Of a DNA stretch of 51,410 bases, positions 40,971 to 51,410 are shown in pieces. Within the stretch, counting starts at the first letter, position 1. Each line of letters starts with the position of its first letter. This DNA is from an uncultured Prevotellaceae bacterium (GTDB taxonomy: Bacteria; Bacteroidota; Bacteroidia; Bacteroidales; Bacteroidaceae), in the NCBI GenBank assembly GCA_902789415.1, contig CADAOD010000017.1:1-51410 (forward strand), in the 5' to 3' direction. The notes beneath the pieces are model-generated. The model did no database searches, had not been told where the DNA came from, and worked only from the letters and a program-made list of their open reading frames with translations. Made by a program: the position numbers and the translations under genes.

Positions 40971-42688
40971 TCCTCCGAAGGCTGAATATCTTCTATCTGT
41001 AACTGAACTTCTGTACGTTTGTAGATATTATCCTCGATCGTATAGACAATATCAAACGAACGCTTTGATTTAATGTAGCGTGCCGATGCACTCTGGCCAA
41101 AGGCAATGCCATTAAGTACGTTACTCGACTTAGAATCAACCAGCTCAAGCTTGATGTGCTCCTGCTGGCGACCCACTACCTTCGAGGTGCCGTAATCGTA
41201 AACATTGCGTGTACAGAACAATGGCTTGGGATTATCGGGACCATGAGGCGCAAACTTCTTCAGGTCGTTGTGCAAGCGCTTGGTTACATCCTTAAAGTCT
41301 ATCATCGCATCAATATCGAGTGTAGCCTCAGTCTGTTCAGGCTGAATGTGCTCCATCACATATTTCTGGAAACGACTGCGGAACTCAGGGATATTCTCTA
41401 TCTTAAGCGAAAGACCTACTGCATAGGTATGACCGCCAAAGTTCTCCAGCAAGTCGCGACAGCTCTTGATGGCATCGTACACATCGTAGCCAGCAACACT
41501 GCGGGCCGAACCTGTAGCAATGCCATTAAACTTGGTAAGCACTACCGTGGGGCGGTAGTAAAGCTCAGTGAGTCGCGATGCCACAATGCCGATAACACCC
41601 TTTTTCCAGTTCTCGTCGTAAAGCACAATACTGGCGTGGTGTTTCTGGCTCTCCAGCTTTTCTACAATCTGGTTGGCCTCCTCAGTCATCTGCTTATCTA
41701 CATCCTTACGCTGCTCGTTGTACTCATTAATATGGTTAGCCTCAGCCAGCGCCTTGTTCAGATCTTTTTCAACCAGCAGGTCGACAGCCTCAGTACCATT
41801 CTGCATACGTCCTGATGCATTGATACGCGGACCAATCTTGAATACGATATCACTCATGGTGATTTCGCGGCCAGTTAATCCGCAGATGTCGATAATAGCC
41901 TTTAAGCCCACCGACGGGCTCTGGTTCAACTGTTTCAGTCCGTGGTAGGCCAGAATACGGTTCTCGCCCATGATAGGCACGATATCTGCTGCAATACTTA
42001 CAGCACAGAAATCGAGCAGTGGTATCAGTCGCGAGAATGGAATGCCATTGTTCTTGGCAAATGCCTGCATAAATTTAAAACCTACACCGCATCCACACAG
42101 GTCTTTGAATGGGTAGGTGGAATCTTCGCGCTTGGGGTTGAGTATCGCGACAGCATTGGGCAACTCATCATCGGGCACATGGTGGTCGCAAATGATGAAA
42201 TCAATGCCCAGACTCTTGGCATAGGCAATCTCGTCGATGGCCTTGATACCGCAATCCAGTACAATAATGAGCTTGATGCCTTTTTCTGCAGCATAATGTA
42301 GTCCTTTCTTGCTGATACCGTATCCCTCTTCGTAGCGATCGGGGATATAATATTCGATATTTGAATAGAACTGCTGCAGGAATTTGTACACCAAGGCTAC
42401 CGCCGTACATCCATCGACATCGTAGTCGCCGTAGACCATGATACGCTCTTTGCGCCCCATCGCATCGTTGAGCCTGTCTACAGCCACATCCATGTCGTTC
42501 ATCAGGAACGGATCTATCAGCTCGTTAAGCATCGGACGGAAAAAGCGCTTAGCAGCGCTCTCCGTTTTGATGCCTCGCTGGATAAGGAGATTGGCGAGTA
42601 TCGGACTCATGCCGATTTTCTCTCCAAGCTCCTTAGCCGCCGTCTGTTGTTCTGATGTAGGTGGTTGGTAATTCCACTTAAAATGCAT
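40967..42688 (-). CDS. recJ: single-stranded-DNA exonuclease RecJ
   Basis: The 573-aa DHH/DHHA1 enzyme has YGDYDVDGCTAVALVYKF, LIIVLDCGIKAIDEI, IICDHHVPDDELPNAVAILN and the DHHA1 block KGVIGIVASRLTELYYRPTV. It digests ssDNA 5' to 3'. It starts one base inside the stop of the upstream C1 peptidase gene (TAATG) and its stop overlaps the recQ start, so recJ-recQ is co-translated. Length is normal. Confidence 0.97.
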   Translation of the reverse strand: MHFKWNYQPPTSEQQTAAKELGEKIGMSPILANLLIQRGIKTESAAKRFFRPMLNELIDPFLMNDMDVAVDRLNDAMGRKERIMVYGDYDVDGCTAVALVYKFLQQFYSNIEYYIPDRYEEGYGISKKGLHYAAEKGIKLIIVLDCGIKAIDEIAYAKSLGIDFIICDHHVPDDELPNAVAILNPKREDSTYPFKDLCGCGVGFKFMQAFAKNNGIPFSRLIPLLDFCAVSIAADIVPIMGENRILAYHGLKQLNQSPSVGLKAIIDICGLTGREITMSDIVFKIGPRINASGRMQNGTEAVDLLVEKDLNKALAEANHINEYNEQRKDVDKQMTEEANQIVEKLESQKHHASIVLYDENWKKGVIGIVASRLTELYYRPTVVLTKFNGIATGSARSVAGYDVYDAIKSCRDLLENFGGHTYAVGLSLKIENIPEFRSRFQKYVMEHIQPEQTEATLDIDAMIDFKDVTKRLHNDLKKFAPHGPDNPKPLFCTRNVYDYGTSKVVGRQQEHIKLELVDSKSSNVLNGIAFGQSASARYIKSKRSFDIVYTIEDNIYKRTEVQLQIEDIQPSEE

Positions 42689-43893
42689 TAGATACCTAAC
42701 TTTTTACGTATGTCGGCAGGAATAGCATTCTTATTAATCAGGAAGTCCATCGTGTTCAGAGCGATGTAATCCTTTGTCATATACCAGATTCCCTTGTAGG
42801 CACCAGTCTCGCCCCAAGAGTTCTTCACCAGATAATACTCCTTACCATACTGATCCTTGGCAACACCGTAAATCAGCATACCGTGGTCGTCGGTCAGCTC
42901 CCAGTTGTCGAAACGCTCCTGGCGCATCTCCTGTGTAGGCTTAACCTCAGGCACCTTGCAACCCAGTGAGTCGATGATGTTACGCTTCTTGTCCTGAGCC
43001 AGGTTCAGCCAGCGAGCCATATCGCTACCAGCGAGGCTCTGAGCAGCCTTACCGTCAACGGCATAAGCCAATCCGTTACGTGTAAAGCCCTCTTCTGATA
43101 CGTCGCCGCCCCAAGCGATGGTGTAACCATTCTCAACAGCGTTATCGATCACGCGCATCATCTCGTCCATAGGCAGGTTGTAGCTCTGTGGAAAACGCCA
43201 GTTGTCCTGTACCTCTACAGCGAAAGTAGAGTAGAAGGGGTGGTGAGTATAGCTGGTAATGCTAACATAATCGTCGAGGTTGATGCCCAACGAGGCCATG
43301 AAGCTCTTTGGAGTGTACTCCTTGCCCTCGAAAGTGAACTTCTCAGGGCACTTACCCAGATAAGCATCCAGGATGCCCTGCAATCCAACCTTCCACTGGT
43401 TAGAAATCTTTTTGGCGTCGCTCTTGGCGATAGCTGCAACGTATGGCTCCATCTGACCAAAGAACTCGTTGAAGTTGTTGAGTGAGTCGCCATACAGAGA
43501 GCCTGGGAAAGGCATGATGCCCTGTGGAATGATACCATGAGTCTTCATGGTGGCGAGCACGTCCTCTGCCGAACCACCCTGCGAGAACTGGCAGTCGCCG
43601 TGATAGCGAACCACCTGGATAGCACGCTCCATGTAAGTCTTGTTGGCTACGAACGACTCGTCGAGGTCGTAGCTCTTACCTGTTGCCTTAAGGATCTCAG
43701 CCTCAAAGAAAGAGAGGGTAGAGTAGTCCCAGCATGTACCCGAACGGTTCTGGTCCTTAATACTTGTGATAGGATTCTCCTTGATGGTTGTGAACACGGG
43801 TTTGTTCGCATCCTTTGCGGGCGCCTTTTTCTTGGCTGCCGATGCACTCAGGGCCATGATAGCCACGAGTGCGAGTGTTGTCATTTTCTTCAT
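42688..43893 (-). CDS. C1-family peptidase, secreted
   Basis: The 401-aa protein starts at the ATG for MKKMTTLALVAIMALSASAA, a signal peptide; the ATG at 43929 adds an unlikely basic prefix. The active site reads IKDQNRSGTCWDYSTLSFFE with Cys54, the catalytic His is in DDHGMLIYGVAKDQ and the Asn in VKNSWGETGAYKG. It is a second bleomycin-hydrolase-like peptidase, distinct from the one at 33.2 kb. It is encoded between M24 and recJ with small gaps, so one operon is likely. Confidence 0.93.
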   Translation of the reverse strand: MKKMTTLALVAIMALSASAAKKKAPAKDANKPVFTTIKENPITSIKDQNRSGTCWDYSTLSFFEAEILKATGKSYDLDESFVANKTYMERAIQVVRYHGDCQFSQGGSAEDVLATMKTHGIIPQGIMPFPGSLYGDSLNNFNEFFGQMEPYVAAIAKSDAKKISNQWKVGLQGILDAYLGKCPEKFTFEGKEYTPKSFMASLGINLDDYVSITSYTHHPFYSTFAVEVQDNWRFPQSYNLPMDEMMRVIDNAVENGYTIAWGGDVSEEGFTRNGLAYAVDGKAAQSLAGSDMARWLNLAQDKKRNIIDSLGCKVPEVKPTQEMRQERFDNWELTDDHGMLIYGVAKDQYGKEYYLVKNSWGETGAYKGIWYMTKDYIALNTMDFLINKNAIPADIRKKLGI

Positions 43894-43932
43894 GTTGCTT
43901 TTATTTTTAATTTTTATTTCAATTTTCAATTC

Positions 43933-45318
43933 TCAATTCTTTCCCATAAACTCCTCAACATCCTTGGGATGATAAGGAATTCTGTTTTTGCCTAAGAATC
44001 GGCAACCATCCTTGGTAATCAGGATGTCGTCCTCGATACGGATACCACCAAAGTCCTTGTAGGTCTCGAGCTTGTCGAAGTTCAGGAACTCCTTGCAATG
44101 TCCGCTGGCTTTCCACTCGTCAATAAGCTGTGGAATAAAGTAGATACCAGGCTCGTCGGTAATCACAAAGCCCTCTTCCAACTTGCGACCCATACGCAGA
44201 CAGTTGGTGCCAAACTGCTCAAGGTTAGGACGTGTCTCTTCGTCAAAACCTACGTAAATCTGGCCCAGACCTTCCATGTCGTGAACGTCCATACCCATCA
44301 TGTGTCCCAGTCCGTGAGGCAGGAACATCGCATGGGCGCCAGCACGAACGGCCTCGTCGGTATCGCCCTTCATCAGGCCGAGTTCCTTCAGGCGCTCAGT
44401 CATCAGTCGGCATACGGCAAAGTGCACATCCATATATTTTACGCCAGGTTTTGCCACCTCGATGGCATAATCGTGACAAGCCTCTACAATTGAGTAGATT
44501 TCCAACTGGCGCTGACTGAACTTGCCGTTAACAGGCATGGTGCGGGTGTGGTCCGAACAATAGTCGTCAAGTTCGCATCCTGCATCGCAAAGAGCCAAGC
44601 GGCCAGCTTCCAGTTTAGCATCCGAAGGGTTGCCGTGCATAATCTCGCCATGCTGACTGAAGATTGTTGCAAAGCTGGTACCCTGAGCCAGACTGCGGGC
44701 GATACCGTCAACCTGTCCGCCAATGTAACGCTCTGTTACACCTGGACGAATCAGCTTCTGGGCTGTGGTGTGCATCATATAGCCCACCTCGCAGGCACGC
44801 TCAATAGCCTCTATCTCCTGTGGCTCCTTGGTGGCACGCATCTTTACTACAGCCTTAATCAGCTGCAGCGAAGCCTTCTCCTTCTGCTGGTTGGGATGGA
44901 TACCCAGCAGGTCCATAATCTGTATCTTGGTATCAAAGCGATAGGGGGGCAAAAAGTGTATCTCTCTGTTGGGCGAGCATACTTTTGCCAACTCCTTCAT
45001 GGGGGCTGTCTTCTTTACGCCAACCTCAACAGCCAGATCGGCCACCGATGGGGTAAAGCCCATCCATACGATATCCTCTACGTCGATATCGTCGCCAAAA
45101 ATCATCTCTTCGTTGTTGTCGATATCAATCACACCTACCAGTCCGTCGCGGTGCTGTCCAAAGTAGTAAAGAAATGAAGAATCCTGTCGCATAGGGGCGT
45201 AAGCGTTGGCCGGATAATTAACCGGCGCATCGTTATTTCCAAACAGAATTATTACACCTTTGCCTACTAATTTCTTCAGTTCTTCGCGTCTCTTAATATA
45301 AGTATCTTTGCTAAACAT
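43933..45318 (-). CDS. M24B Xaa-Pro aminopeptidase
   Basis: The 461-aa enzyme starts MFSKDTYIKRREELKKLVGK. The N-terminal creatinase-like domain precedes the metallopeptidase domain with LALCDAGCELDDYCSDHTRT (metal Asp residues), LPHGLGHMMGMDVHD (His) and EGFVITDEPGIYFIP (Glu). It removes the N-terminal residue before proline. A TATCTTTGC promoter lies at 45362-45354. It is the first gene of the M24-C1 peptidase-recJ-recQ run. Confidence 0.96.
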   Translation of the reverse strand: MFSKDTYIKRREELKKLVGKGVIILFGNNDAPVNYPANAYAPMRQDSSFLYYFGQHRDGLVGVIDIDNNEEMIFGDDIDVEDIVWMGFTPSVADLAVEVGVKKTAPMKELAKVCSPNREIHFLPPYRFDTKIQIMDLLGIHPNQQKEKASLQLIKAVVKMRATKEPQEIEAIERACEVGYMMHTTAQKLIRPGVTERYIGGQVDGIARSLAQGTSFATIFSQHGEIMHGNPSDAKLEAGRLALCDAGCELDDYCSDHTRTMPVNGKFSQRQLEIYSIVEACHDYAIEVAKPGVKYMDVHFAVCRLMTERLKELGLMKGDTDEAVRAGAHAMFLPHGLGHMMGMDVHDMEGLGQIYVGFDEETRPNLEQFGTNCLRMGRKLEEGFVITDEPGIYFIPQLIDEWKASGHCKEFLNFDKLETYKDFGGIRIEDDILITKDGCRFLGKNRIPYHPKDVEEFMGKN

Positions 45319-45353
45319 TTGTCGAAAATACGTTTAATTATATCATTTTGTCG

Positions 45354-45362
45354 GCAAAGATA
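45354..45362 (-). promoter_or_regulatory. promoter of the M24 peptidase operon
   Basis: On the minus strand TATCTTTGC is a perfect -7 element 35 bases from the ATG. Confidence 0.75.
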
Positions 45363-45411
45363 CACATTATTTATCAAAAAGCCATCCCTTTACCCCTATT
45401 TTTTACAATAA

Positions 45412-46569
<1,158 letters not shown>

Positions 46570-46572
46570 AAC

Positions 46573-46602
46573 AATATCCCCCGCCGGCTGGTGGGGGATA
46601 TT
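46573..46602. terminator. bidirectional terminator between trpS and trmD
   Basis: AATATCCCCC pairs perfectly with GGGGGATATT around a ten-base GC-rich loop. It sits between convergent genes and can serve both. Confidence 0.85.
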
Positions 46603-46607
46603 GTTTC

Positions 46608-47288
46608 TTATTTTTCTTTCAGCAAGTCGGGGCGGAGTCGACGTGTGCGCTCCATGGCTTGTTCAAATTCCCACTCGCGTATCTTGGCTTCGTTGCCGCT
46701 CAGCAGGATATCGGGCACCTTCCAACCTTTGTAGTCGGCAGGACGTGTGTAGATAGGTGCTGCTAAGATATCATCCTGGAAACAGTCGCTCAAGGCCGAT
46801 TGCTCATCGCCAATCACACCTGGAACCACGCGTACGATGGCATCAGCAATCATGGCTGCTACCAACTCGCCACCTGTCAGCACAAAATCGCCAATCGAAA
46901 TCTCCTTGGTAATCAGATGCTCGCGAATACGCTGGTCGATACCTTTATAGTGACCTGCCAGGATAATCAGGTTTCCTTTCAGCGATAGCTCGTTGGCCAT
47001 GTGCTGGTCGAAACGCTCACCATCTGGCGATGTAAAAATTACTTCATCATAATCGCGCTCAGCCTTCAGGGCTGTAATACAACGATCGATAGGCTCGCAC
47101 TGCATCACCATGCCTGCGCTGCCGCCGTATGGGTAATCATCCACGCGGCGCCATTTATCCAGAGTGTAGTCTCTCAGGTTGTGTAAGCGGATTTCGGCTA
47201 ATCCTTTCTTTTCTGCTCTTGCCAGGATCGACTCGTGTACAAAGCCTTCCAACATCTCTGGCAGTACGGTTATAATATCTATTCTCAT
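46608..47288 (-). CDS. trmD: tRNA (guanine-37-N1)-methyltransferase
   Basis: The 226-aa SPOUT enzyme begins [20 protein letters not shown]. The trefoil-knot SAM site is visible in [14 protein letters not shown] and [20 protein letters not shown], and [14 protein letters not shown] follows. It methylates G37 of tRNAs, preventing frameshifts. It overlaps the patatin gene by four bases and follows it in the same direction. Confidence 0.97.
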   Translation of the reverse strand: MRIDIITVLPEMLEGFVHESILARAEKKGLAEIRLHNLRDYTLDKWRRVDDYPYGGSAGMVMQCEPIDRCITALKAERDYDEVIFTSPDGERFDQHMANELSLKGNLIILAGHYKGIDQRIREHLITKEISIGDFVLTGGELVAAMIADAIVRVVPGVIGDEQSALSDCFQDDILAAPIYTRPADYKGWKVPDILLSGNEAKIREWEFEQAMERTRRLRPDLLKEK

Positions 47289-48130
47289 CTGAAAAATGCT
47301 TTAATTCGTTCTATGTATTTCATGCCTGTTTTGCGGCCAATATCGTAAACACGCTGCATTTCGTCGGGGTTATGCGAAATATGACCGATGGGTAGTTTCT
47401 CGTCGGGACGGATAACCAGCGCGCGGCCAGTACTCTCTGCCTGATAAACATATGCCAGCTGCTGGTTGTACATCACGTGTCGCTGGTCCATCGCCTCTAT
47501 CATCTTCGGATATTTTCTGAGGGCAATGCGCATCAGTGGCATCAGCTTGTTGTGCTCCTTTACGTAGCCATCGGGCTGGGTGAGTATCACCAGATTCTTC
47601 TCGTAGCCGATGCTCTCAAAATATTCCAGGGGTATCGAGTCAGCCACACCGCCATCCAGCACCTTCATGCCTTCCAGCTCAACCACCCTTGATACCAGTG
47701 GCATCGAGGCCGAGGCGCGAATCCAGTCGTAGGTGGTAGGTGTCACCTTCGGCAGACTCTTATATACCGCCTTGCCCGTCTCCACATCCGTGCAAACAGC
47801 TATGAACGCCATGGGGTTGGCATCATAAGCCGCATTGTCAAACACATCATATTTGGTAGGGATGACATGGTAGCCGAACTCGGCATTATAGAGATCGCCC
47901 GATTTCAGCAGCGACTGCCACGAACAGAATCTGCTGTCGTGGGCAAACGCCTTGTTGTAGCGAATGGCTCGCCCTATCTGGCGACTTTTATAATTACAAC
48001 CAAAAGCAGCACCAGCCGAAACACCAATCAGTCCGTCGGGCTCTATCTTAGCCTCCATCATCACGTCGATGATGCCCGCCGTGAAAAGCCCGCGCATGGC
48101 GCCTCCTTCAAGTACCAGTCCTTTTTTCAT
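47285..48130 (-). CDS. patatin-like phospholipase
   Basis: The 281-aa protein starts [20 protein letters not shown] with the oxyanion hole GGAMRG; an upstream ATG at 48160 lies in the promoter and is rejected. The nucleophile elbow is GVSAGAAFG (Ser near 43) and the catalytic Asp is in [10 protein letters not shown]. Patatin-like enzymes hydrolyse acyl lipids in the cytoplasm or at the membrane. The -7 element lies only four bases upstream, so the message may be leaderless. Confidence 0.94.
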   Translation of the reverse strand: MKKGLVLEGGAMRGLFTAGIIDVMMEAKIEPDGLIGVSAGAAFGCNYKSRQIGRAIRYNKAFAHDSRFCSWQSLLKSGDLYNAEFGYHVIPTKYDVFDNAAYDANPMAFIAVCTDVETGKAVYKSLPKVTPTTYDWIRASASMPLVSRVVELEGMKVLDGGVADSIPLEYFESIGYEKNLVILTQPDGYVKEHNKLMPLMRIALRKYPKMIEAMDQRHVMYNQQLAYVYQAESTGRALVIRPDEKLPIGHISHNPDEMQRVYDIGRKTGMKYIERIKAFFR

Positions 48131-48134
48131 GGGT

Positions 48135-48143
48135 GCAAAGTTA
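48135..48143 (-). promoter_or_regulatory. promoter of a probably leaderless patatin-trmD message
   Basis: On the minus strand TAACTTTGC ends four bases before the patatin ATG, so the transcript would start at the start codon. Confidence 0.6.
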
Positions 48144-48280
48144 TGAAAAAGTGCTGACATATCAAAGCGATTTTAGAAGATTAACGAGTGAATGCTCTTA
48201 AAATCTGTGAAAAACGTTTTAAATTTGATAAAATCCTTTGCAGTAAGCTTTTCTAACGCGGTAGATTCGTTTTTTTGGAG

Positions 48281-48288
48281 TATCTTTG
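48281..48288 (+). promoter_or_regulatory. promoter of the RND efflux locus
   Basis: TATCTTTG is a perfect -7 element about 59 bases before the first adaptor gene. Confidence 0.7.
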
Positions 48289-48346
48289 ATACCAAGTTTA
48301 TGAACCTAAAATAATATATTATTAGAACTAACCGAGTATTGATTTG

Positions 48347-49455
48347 ATGCTTATGCTTATAGAAACATACCGTAGTTATATCCTTGGATCCGTTGCTTTA
48401 TGTGCACTTCTTGCGATCGTAAGCTGCAGAGAAGGAACTGTTAGTACTGCGTCCGACGCCTATAAGACGCTGTGCGTGAAACGGCAGGACTTTACCCAGA
48501 TGCGCCAGTTCATGTCAAACATAGAAAGCAAAGAGAACATCAATGTGAATGCCCTTATTGGTGGGACATTGAAGACGGTTTGCGTGAAGGAAGGTGCTCG
48601 TGTGAAGAAAGGTCAGCCGCTATTCATCATCGACCAGGCTCCCTACATCGCCGCAGTCAATGCCGCTAAAGCCCAGGTGGGGACAGCCCGCGCCGCACTC
48701 TCCACGGCACAATTGAACTTAGATGGCAAAGAGAAGCTTTATGAGCAGCAGATGGTGGGCGAGTTTGACCTGCGCAGGGCGCGTCATGCCAAAGAGGAAG
48801 CTGCGGCCCAACTCGAGGCTGCTCTGGCGGAACTGGCGGCTGCGCGTTCCAACCTGGACTATACTACTATCTACAGTCCTGTTGACGGAACCATCAGTAT
48901 CATGAATTTCACCGAAGGCGATGTCGTGTTCCCTACCAGCACACTGTCTATCGCCACCATAGCGGCCAACAAGCAGATTTATGCTTATATTACGTTGTCA
49001 GAGAAATTGCTCGTGAACCTATTCGAGGAGTATGACTGCAGCACTTCCGACGAACTGCTGAAAAAGTTGCCTCCTGTCTCGCTCTATACTACTTCGATGC
49101 CGTTAGCGGTGAAGCAGACGTCTTGACAGGTTCAGTCCTCCTTAGGGCTTCGTTCGACAACCCTTCGGAGATGTTCCGCAACGGCAGCAACGGATATGTA
49201 GGGCTGCCAACCACAAGGCACGGGGTCTTTGTCATACCGCAGGAGGCCACTATCCACATTCAGGACAAATGTTTTGTTTATCGTATCGTTGATGGCAAGG
49301 CCGTCTTTACCGAGGTGAAGGGCCTTTCTGCTAACGATGAGCACTATGTGGTGACTAGTGGACTGAATGACGGCGATGTCATCATAGCCGAGAATGCCGG
49401 GATGGTGACTGATGGAATGGCTGTAGTCCAGGAAACAGGAAAGAAGGAACTTTAA
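48347..49455 (+). pseudogene. RND efflux adaptor (HlyD/MFP) gene, frameshifted
   Basis: The first frame (ATG 48347) encodes a lipoprotein signal ending VSCREG and the adaptor hairpin: VCVKEGARVKKGQPLFIIDQ, AAKAQVGTARAALSTAQLNL. It breaks near 49093: LYTTS is followed by a frame change to DAVSGEADVLTGSVLLRASF. Compared with the intact copy at 49468, about 12-16 residues are lost there. The downstream frame from about 49100 to 49455 then completes the barrel and C-terminus (IPQEATIHIQDKCFVYRIVD). I treat the pieces as one broken gene rather than two. A programmed frameshift is possible but no slippery site is evident. Confidence 0.75.
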
Positions 49456-49467
49456 ATACAATCTGTT

Positions 49468-50553
49468 ATGCGTCAAAGATTGCACCATATTATATATATA
49501 ATTACCGCGCTGACTCTGTCGATACTCTGCACCAACTGTGGTGAAGAGACCACACCGACGGCGAAGGATTGCTACCGCCTGTTGCGTGTGCAGCGGCAAG
49601 ACATTACCCTGAATCGCAACTTTTCTGTGAAGATGGAAGGTGTGTATAATATACAGGTTCGCCCTCTTGTCAGTGGACGGCTTGCTAAGATTTTAGTAAA
49701 CGAAGGTGCTCATGTAAAGAAAGGTCAGCCGCTATTCGTCATCGACCAAAGCCCTTATATTGCTGCCGTTGATGCTGCCAAGGCTCAGGTGGGGACAGCT
49801 CGCGCTGCACTCTCATCTGCCCAGTTGAACTTAGATGGCAAGGAGAAACTCTATGCTCAACAGATGGTGGGAGAGTCCGACCTGCTTCGAGCCCGTCATG
49901 CCAAGGAAGAAGCCTACGCACAGGTGGAAGCGGCACAGGCTGAGTTGGAATCTGCGCGCATCCAACTGGGCTACACCACCGTCTGTAGTCCTGCAGACGG
50001 TGTCATAGGCATGATTGAATACCGTGTGGGTGAACTTGTTGAACCCGACGGCGAACTACACATGGTCGTCTTTTCAGACAATAAATACCTTCGTGCATAC
50101 GGCGCACTCTCTGAGAAGGCACTCTCTGAACTTCTTCAGGACTTCAACTGTAACTCCACCGACGAACTTCTTGAAAAGCTGCCACCCGTCACGCTTTATA
50201 CCAACTGGGGCTATCAGTTTGAGGAAAAGGGACATATTGATGCCATCAGCGGAATCGTTGAACAGGACAATGGTGGCACTTATATACGTGCTACGTTTCA
50301 TAATTCCACAGAAATCTTCCGTAACGGCAGTAACGGCTATATCGAACTACCCTATGTCAGACACAAGGTCATAGTCATTCCGCAGGAAGCTACCGTTGAT
50401 ATCCACAATAAATATATTGTATATAAAGTGGTCGATGGAAAGGCAGTGGAAACCGAGGTGACCATCCTTCCTTATAACGACGGACAAAACTTTGTGGTGA
50501 CCAGCGGCTTGGAACCTGGCGATGTCATCATTGCCGAGAGAAAAGAAAGTTAA
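49468..50553 (+). CDS. RND efflux periplasmic adaptor subunit
   Basis: The 361-aa protein has a lipoprotein-like signal (ALTLSILCTNCGE), a biotinyl-lipoyl half-motif (VNEGAHVKKGQPLFVIDQSP), a coiled-coil hairpin at about 100-165 and a beta-barrel/membrane-proximal end (NGSNGYIELPYVRHKVIVIP). It joins the inner-membrane pump to the outer-membrane channel. It is a close copy of the broken gene upstream, with long shared stretches. The pump gene starts 18 bases after its stop. Confidence 0.93.
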   Translation: MRQRLHHIIYIITALTLSILCTNCGEETTPTAKDCYRLLRVQRQDITLNRNFSVKMEGVYNIQVRPLVSGRLAKILVNEGAHVKKGQPLFVIDQSPYIAAVDAAKAQVGTARAALSSAQLNLDGKEKLYAQQMVGESDLLRARHAKEEAYAQVEAAQAELESARIQLGYTTVCSPADGVIGMIEYRVGELVEPDGELHMVVFSDNKYLRAYGALSEKALSELLQDFNCNSTDELLEKLPPVTLYTNWGYQFEEKGHIDAISGIVEQDNGGTYIRATFHNSTEIFRNGSNGYIELPYVRHKVIVIPQEATVDIHNKYIVYKVVDGKAVETEVTILPYNDGQNFVVTSGLEPGDVIIAERKES

Positions 50554-50571
50554 GAAAGGAGGAAATCCATC

Positions 50572-51410
50572 ATGATCAGTCGTTTCTTTATCACTCGTCC
50601 CATCTTCGCCTGCGCCCTTTCGGTGCTTGTCCTACTGGCCGGCATCGTGGGTTATGTCAATCTGCCCGTAGAGCAGTTCCCCAATGTAGCTCCGCCCGTG
50701 GTCACCATCAGTACGGAATATACCGGAGCCAGTGCCGAGGCTGTCATGAAGAGTGTCATCACCCCCCTTGAGGAGGCTGTCAACGGTGTGGAGGGTATGG
50801 AGTATATCACGTCGTCGTCAACCAGCAGTGGTATGGCCACTGTCAACGTCACCTTCCGTCCCGGCACCGACCCCGATCTAGCACAGATACGCGTAAAAAA
50901 CCGTGTGGAGGAGGCCAAGGGCTACCTGCCAGCCGAGGTGCTGAATCTGGGCGTGCAGGTGGAGAAGGAGGAGCAGGGCATGCTCCGCATCATTGCTTTG
51001 GAATGTCCCGACAACCGCTACGATAATGCCTTTATCACCAACTATTTCAACATCAACGTGCAGCCGCGCCTGCAGCGCATTAATGGTGTGGGCAACATCC
51101 AGCTGATGGGCAATGTCTATGGCATGCGCATCTGGATGGACCCGAAGAAGATGGCTCAGTACCAACTGAATCCGGAAGATATTGTCAATGCCCTGGAAGG
51201 TCAGAACGTCGAGGCTGCCATTGGCACGCTGGGAGAGGATTCAAATGGAACCTACCAGTACACGCTGGTATATAGGGGGCGCTTGGAAAACCAACAAGAG
51301 TTTGAGGATATTGTCTTAAGGACTGATGCCTTTAATGACTTGCATCTCAGCGATGTGGCACGCGTGGAATTGGGCACCGTAACTTATGCCTGCGACAGTT
51401 GGGTGAACTC
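50572..51410 (+). CDS. RND (AcrB/HAE1) efflux pump, 5' part
   Basis: The frame starts MISRFFITRPIFACALSVLV after a good RBS (AAAGGAGGAAATCC) and is open to the window end (279 complete codons). The first transmembrane helix is at residues 9-29; then come the periplasmic porter parts: EQFPNVAPPVVTISTEYTGA, VNVTFRPGTDPDLAQIRVKN and RLQRINGVGNIQLMGNVYGM. This is the AcrB/MexB pattern, a proton-driven drug or lipid exporter. The missing C-terminal three quarters should lie to the right. Substrate unknown. Confidence 0.96.
   Translation, partial: MISRFFITRPIFACALSVLVLLAGIVGYVNLPVEQFPNVAPPVVTISTEYTGASAEAVMKSVITPLEEAVNGVEGMEYITSSSTSSGMATVNVTFRPGTDPDLAQIRVKNRVEEAKGYLPAEVLNLGVQVEKEEQGMLRIIALECPDNRYDNAFITNYFNINVQPRLQRINGVGNIQLMGNVYGMRIWMDPKKMAQYQLNPEDIVNALEGQNVEAAIGTLGEDSNGTYQYTLVYRGRLENQQEFEDIVLRTDAFNDLHLSDVARVELGTVTYACDSWVN

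Noticed and set aside
49123-49455. Independent 110-aa gene after the first adaptor
   Set aside because: Its start is a TTG inside the adaptor barrel; it aligns with the C-terminus of the intact adaptor, so it is the second half of a broken gene.

Overview
The window looks like the chromosome of a Bacteroidales bacterium, most likely Prevotella or a close relative. Evidence seen directly: many genes follow the Bacteroidetes-type -7 promoter element TAnnTTTG, there is an HU-like plus 'smalltalk' cassette, a BT4734/DUF3987 gene, a PyrDB/PyrK pair, and a PurF-like protein beginning MGGFFGTIS. The genus is an inference; no rRNA is present.

The window has two halves. Positions 1 to about 23,126 are accessory DNA that ends beside a tRNA-His gene. 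From left to right, all on the minus strand at first: a broken BT4734/DUF3987 primase-helicase-like gene whose P-loop is deleted; small unknown genes and a BRO/KilAC antirepressor; then a seven-gene, AT-richer operon (12,810 down to 5,644) with its own promoter, an operator-like dyad and a strong terminator. That operon encodes an 84-aa protein, an Mrr-type endonuclease, a HindVP-type endonuclease, a C5-cytosine methyltransferase, a three-Cys-motif partner protein (TcmP), a DUF5131 (phage Gp37/Gp68) three-Cys protein and a 523-aa protein of unknown family. The last three are tightly packed and are my best candidate for an undescribed defence system. Upstream, in about 1.2 kb without a gene, sit a short divergent three-hairpin RNA candidate and a nested inverted repeat centred on a perfect 38-bp palindrome. 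Then follow an HU-like protein, the tiny smalltalk protein, an array of four 33-bp repeats, a retropepsin-like TPR protein with a leader ORF, a cupin pair and a glutaredoxin-like protein. The block closes with plasmid-like parA, a partner gene, a Rep_3 initiator, an iteron array and a tyrosine integrase next to tRNA-His.

From 23,200 on the genes are housekeeping: Nif3, a coiled-coil zinc-ribbon protein, an HSDR_N protein divergent from holA, an XRE regulator, pyrK-pyrD, slyD-aroC, a secreted small protein, an M48 lipoprotein, PepC-like peptidase, SDR, fRMsr-type GAF protein, ilvC with a long structured leader, a MaoC dehydratase, a PurF-like protein, recQ-recJ-C1 peptidase-M24 peptidase, trpS, and trmD with a patatin. 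The right end is an RND efflux locus with a frameshifted adaptor, an intact adaptor copy and the start of an inner-membrane pump running off the window.

The genes work as units: the rep-par-int block gives replication, partition and integration potential; the seven-gene operon looks like a defence cargo; the rest is core metabolism, repair and translation. Functions are assigned from recognisable motifs read by eye; no database search was run.
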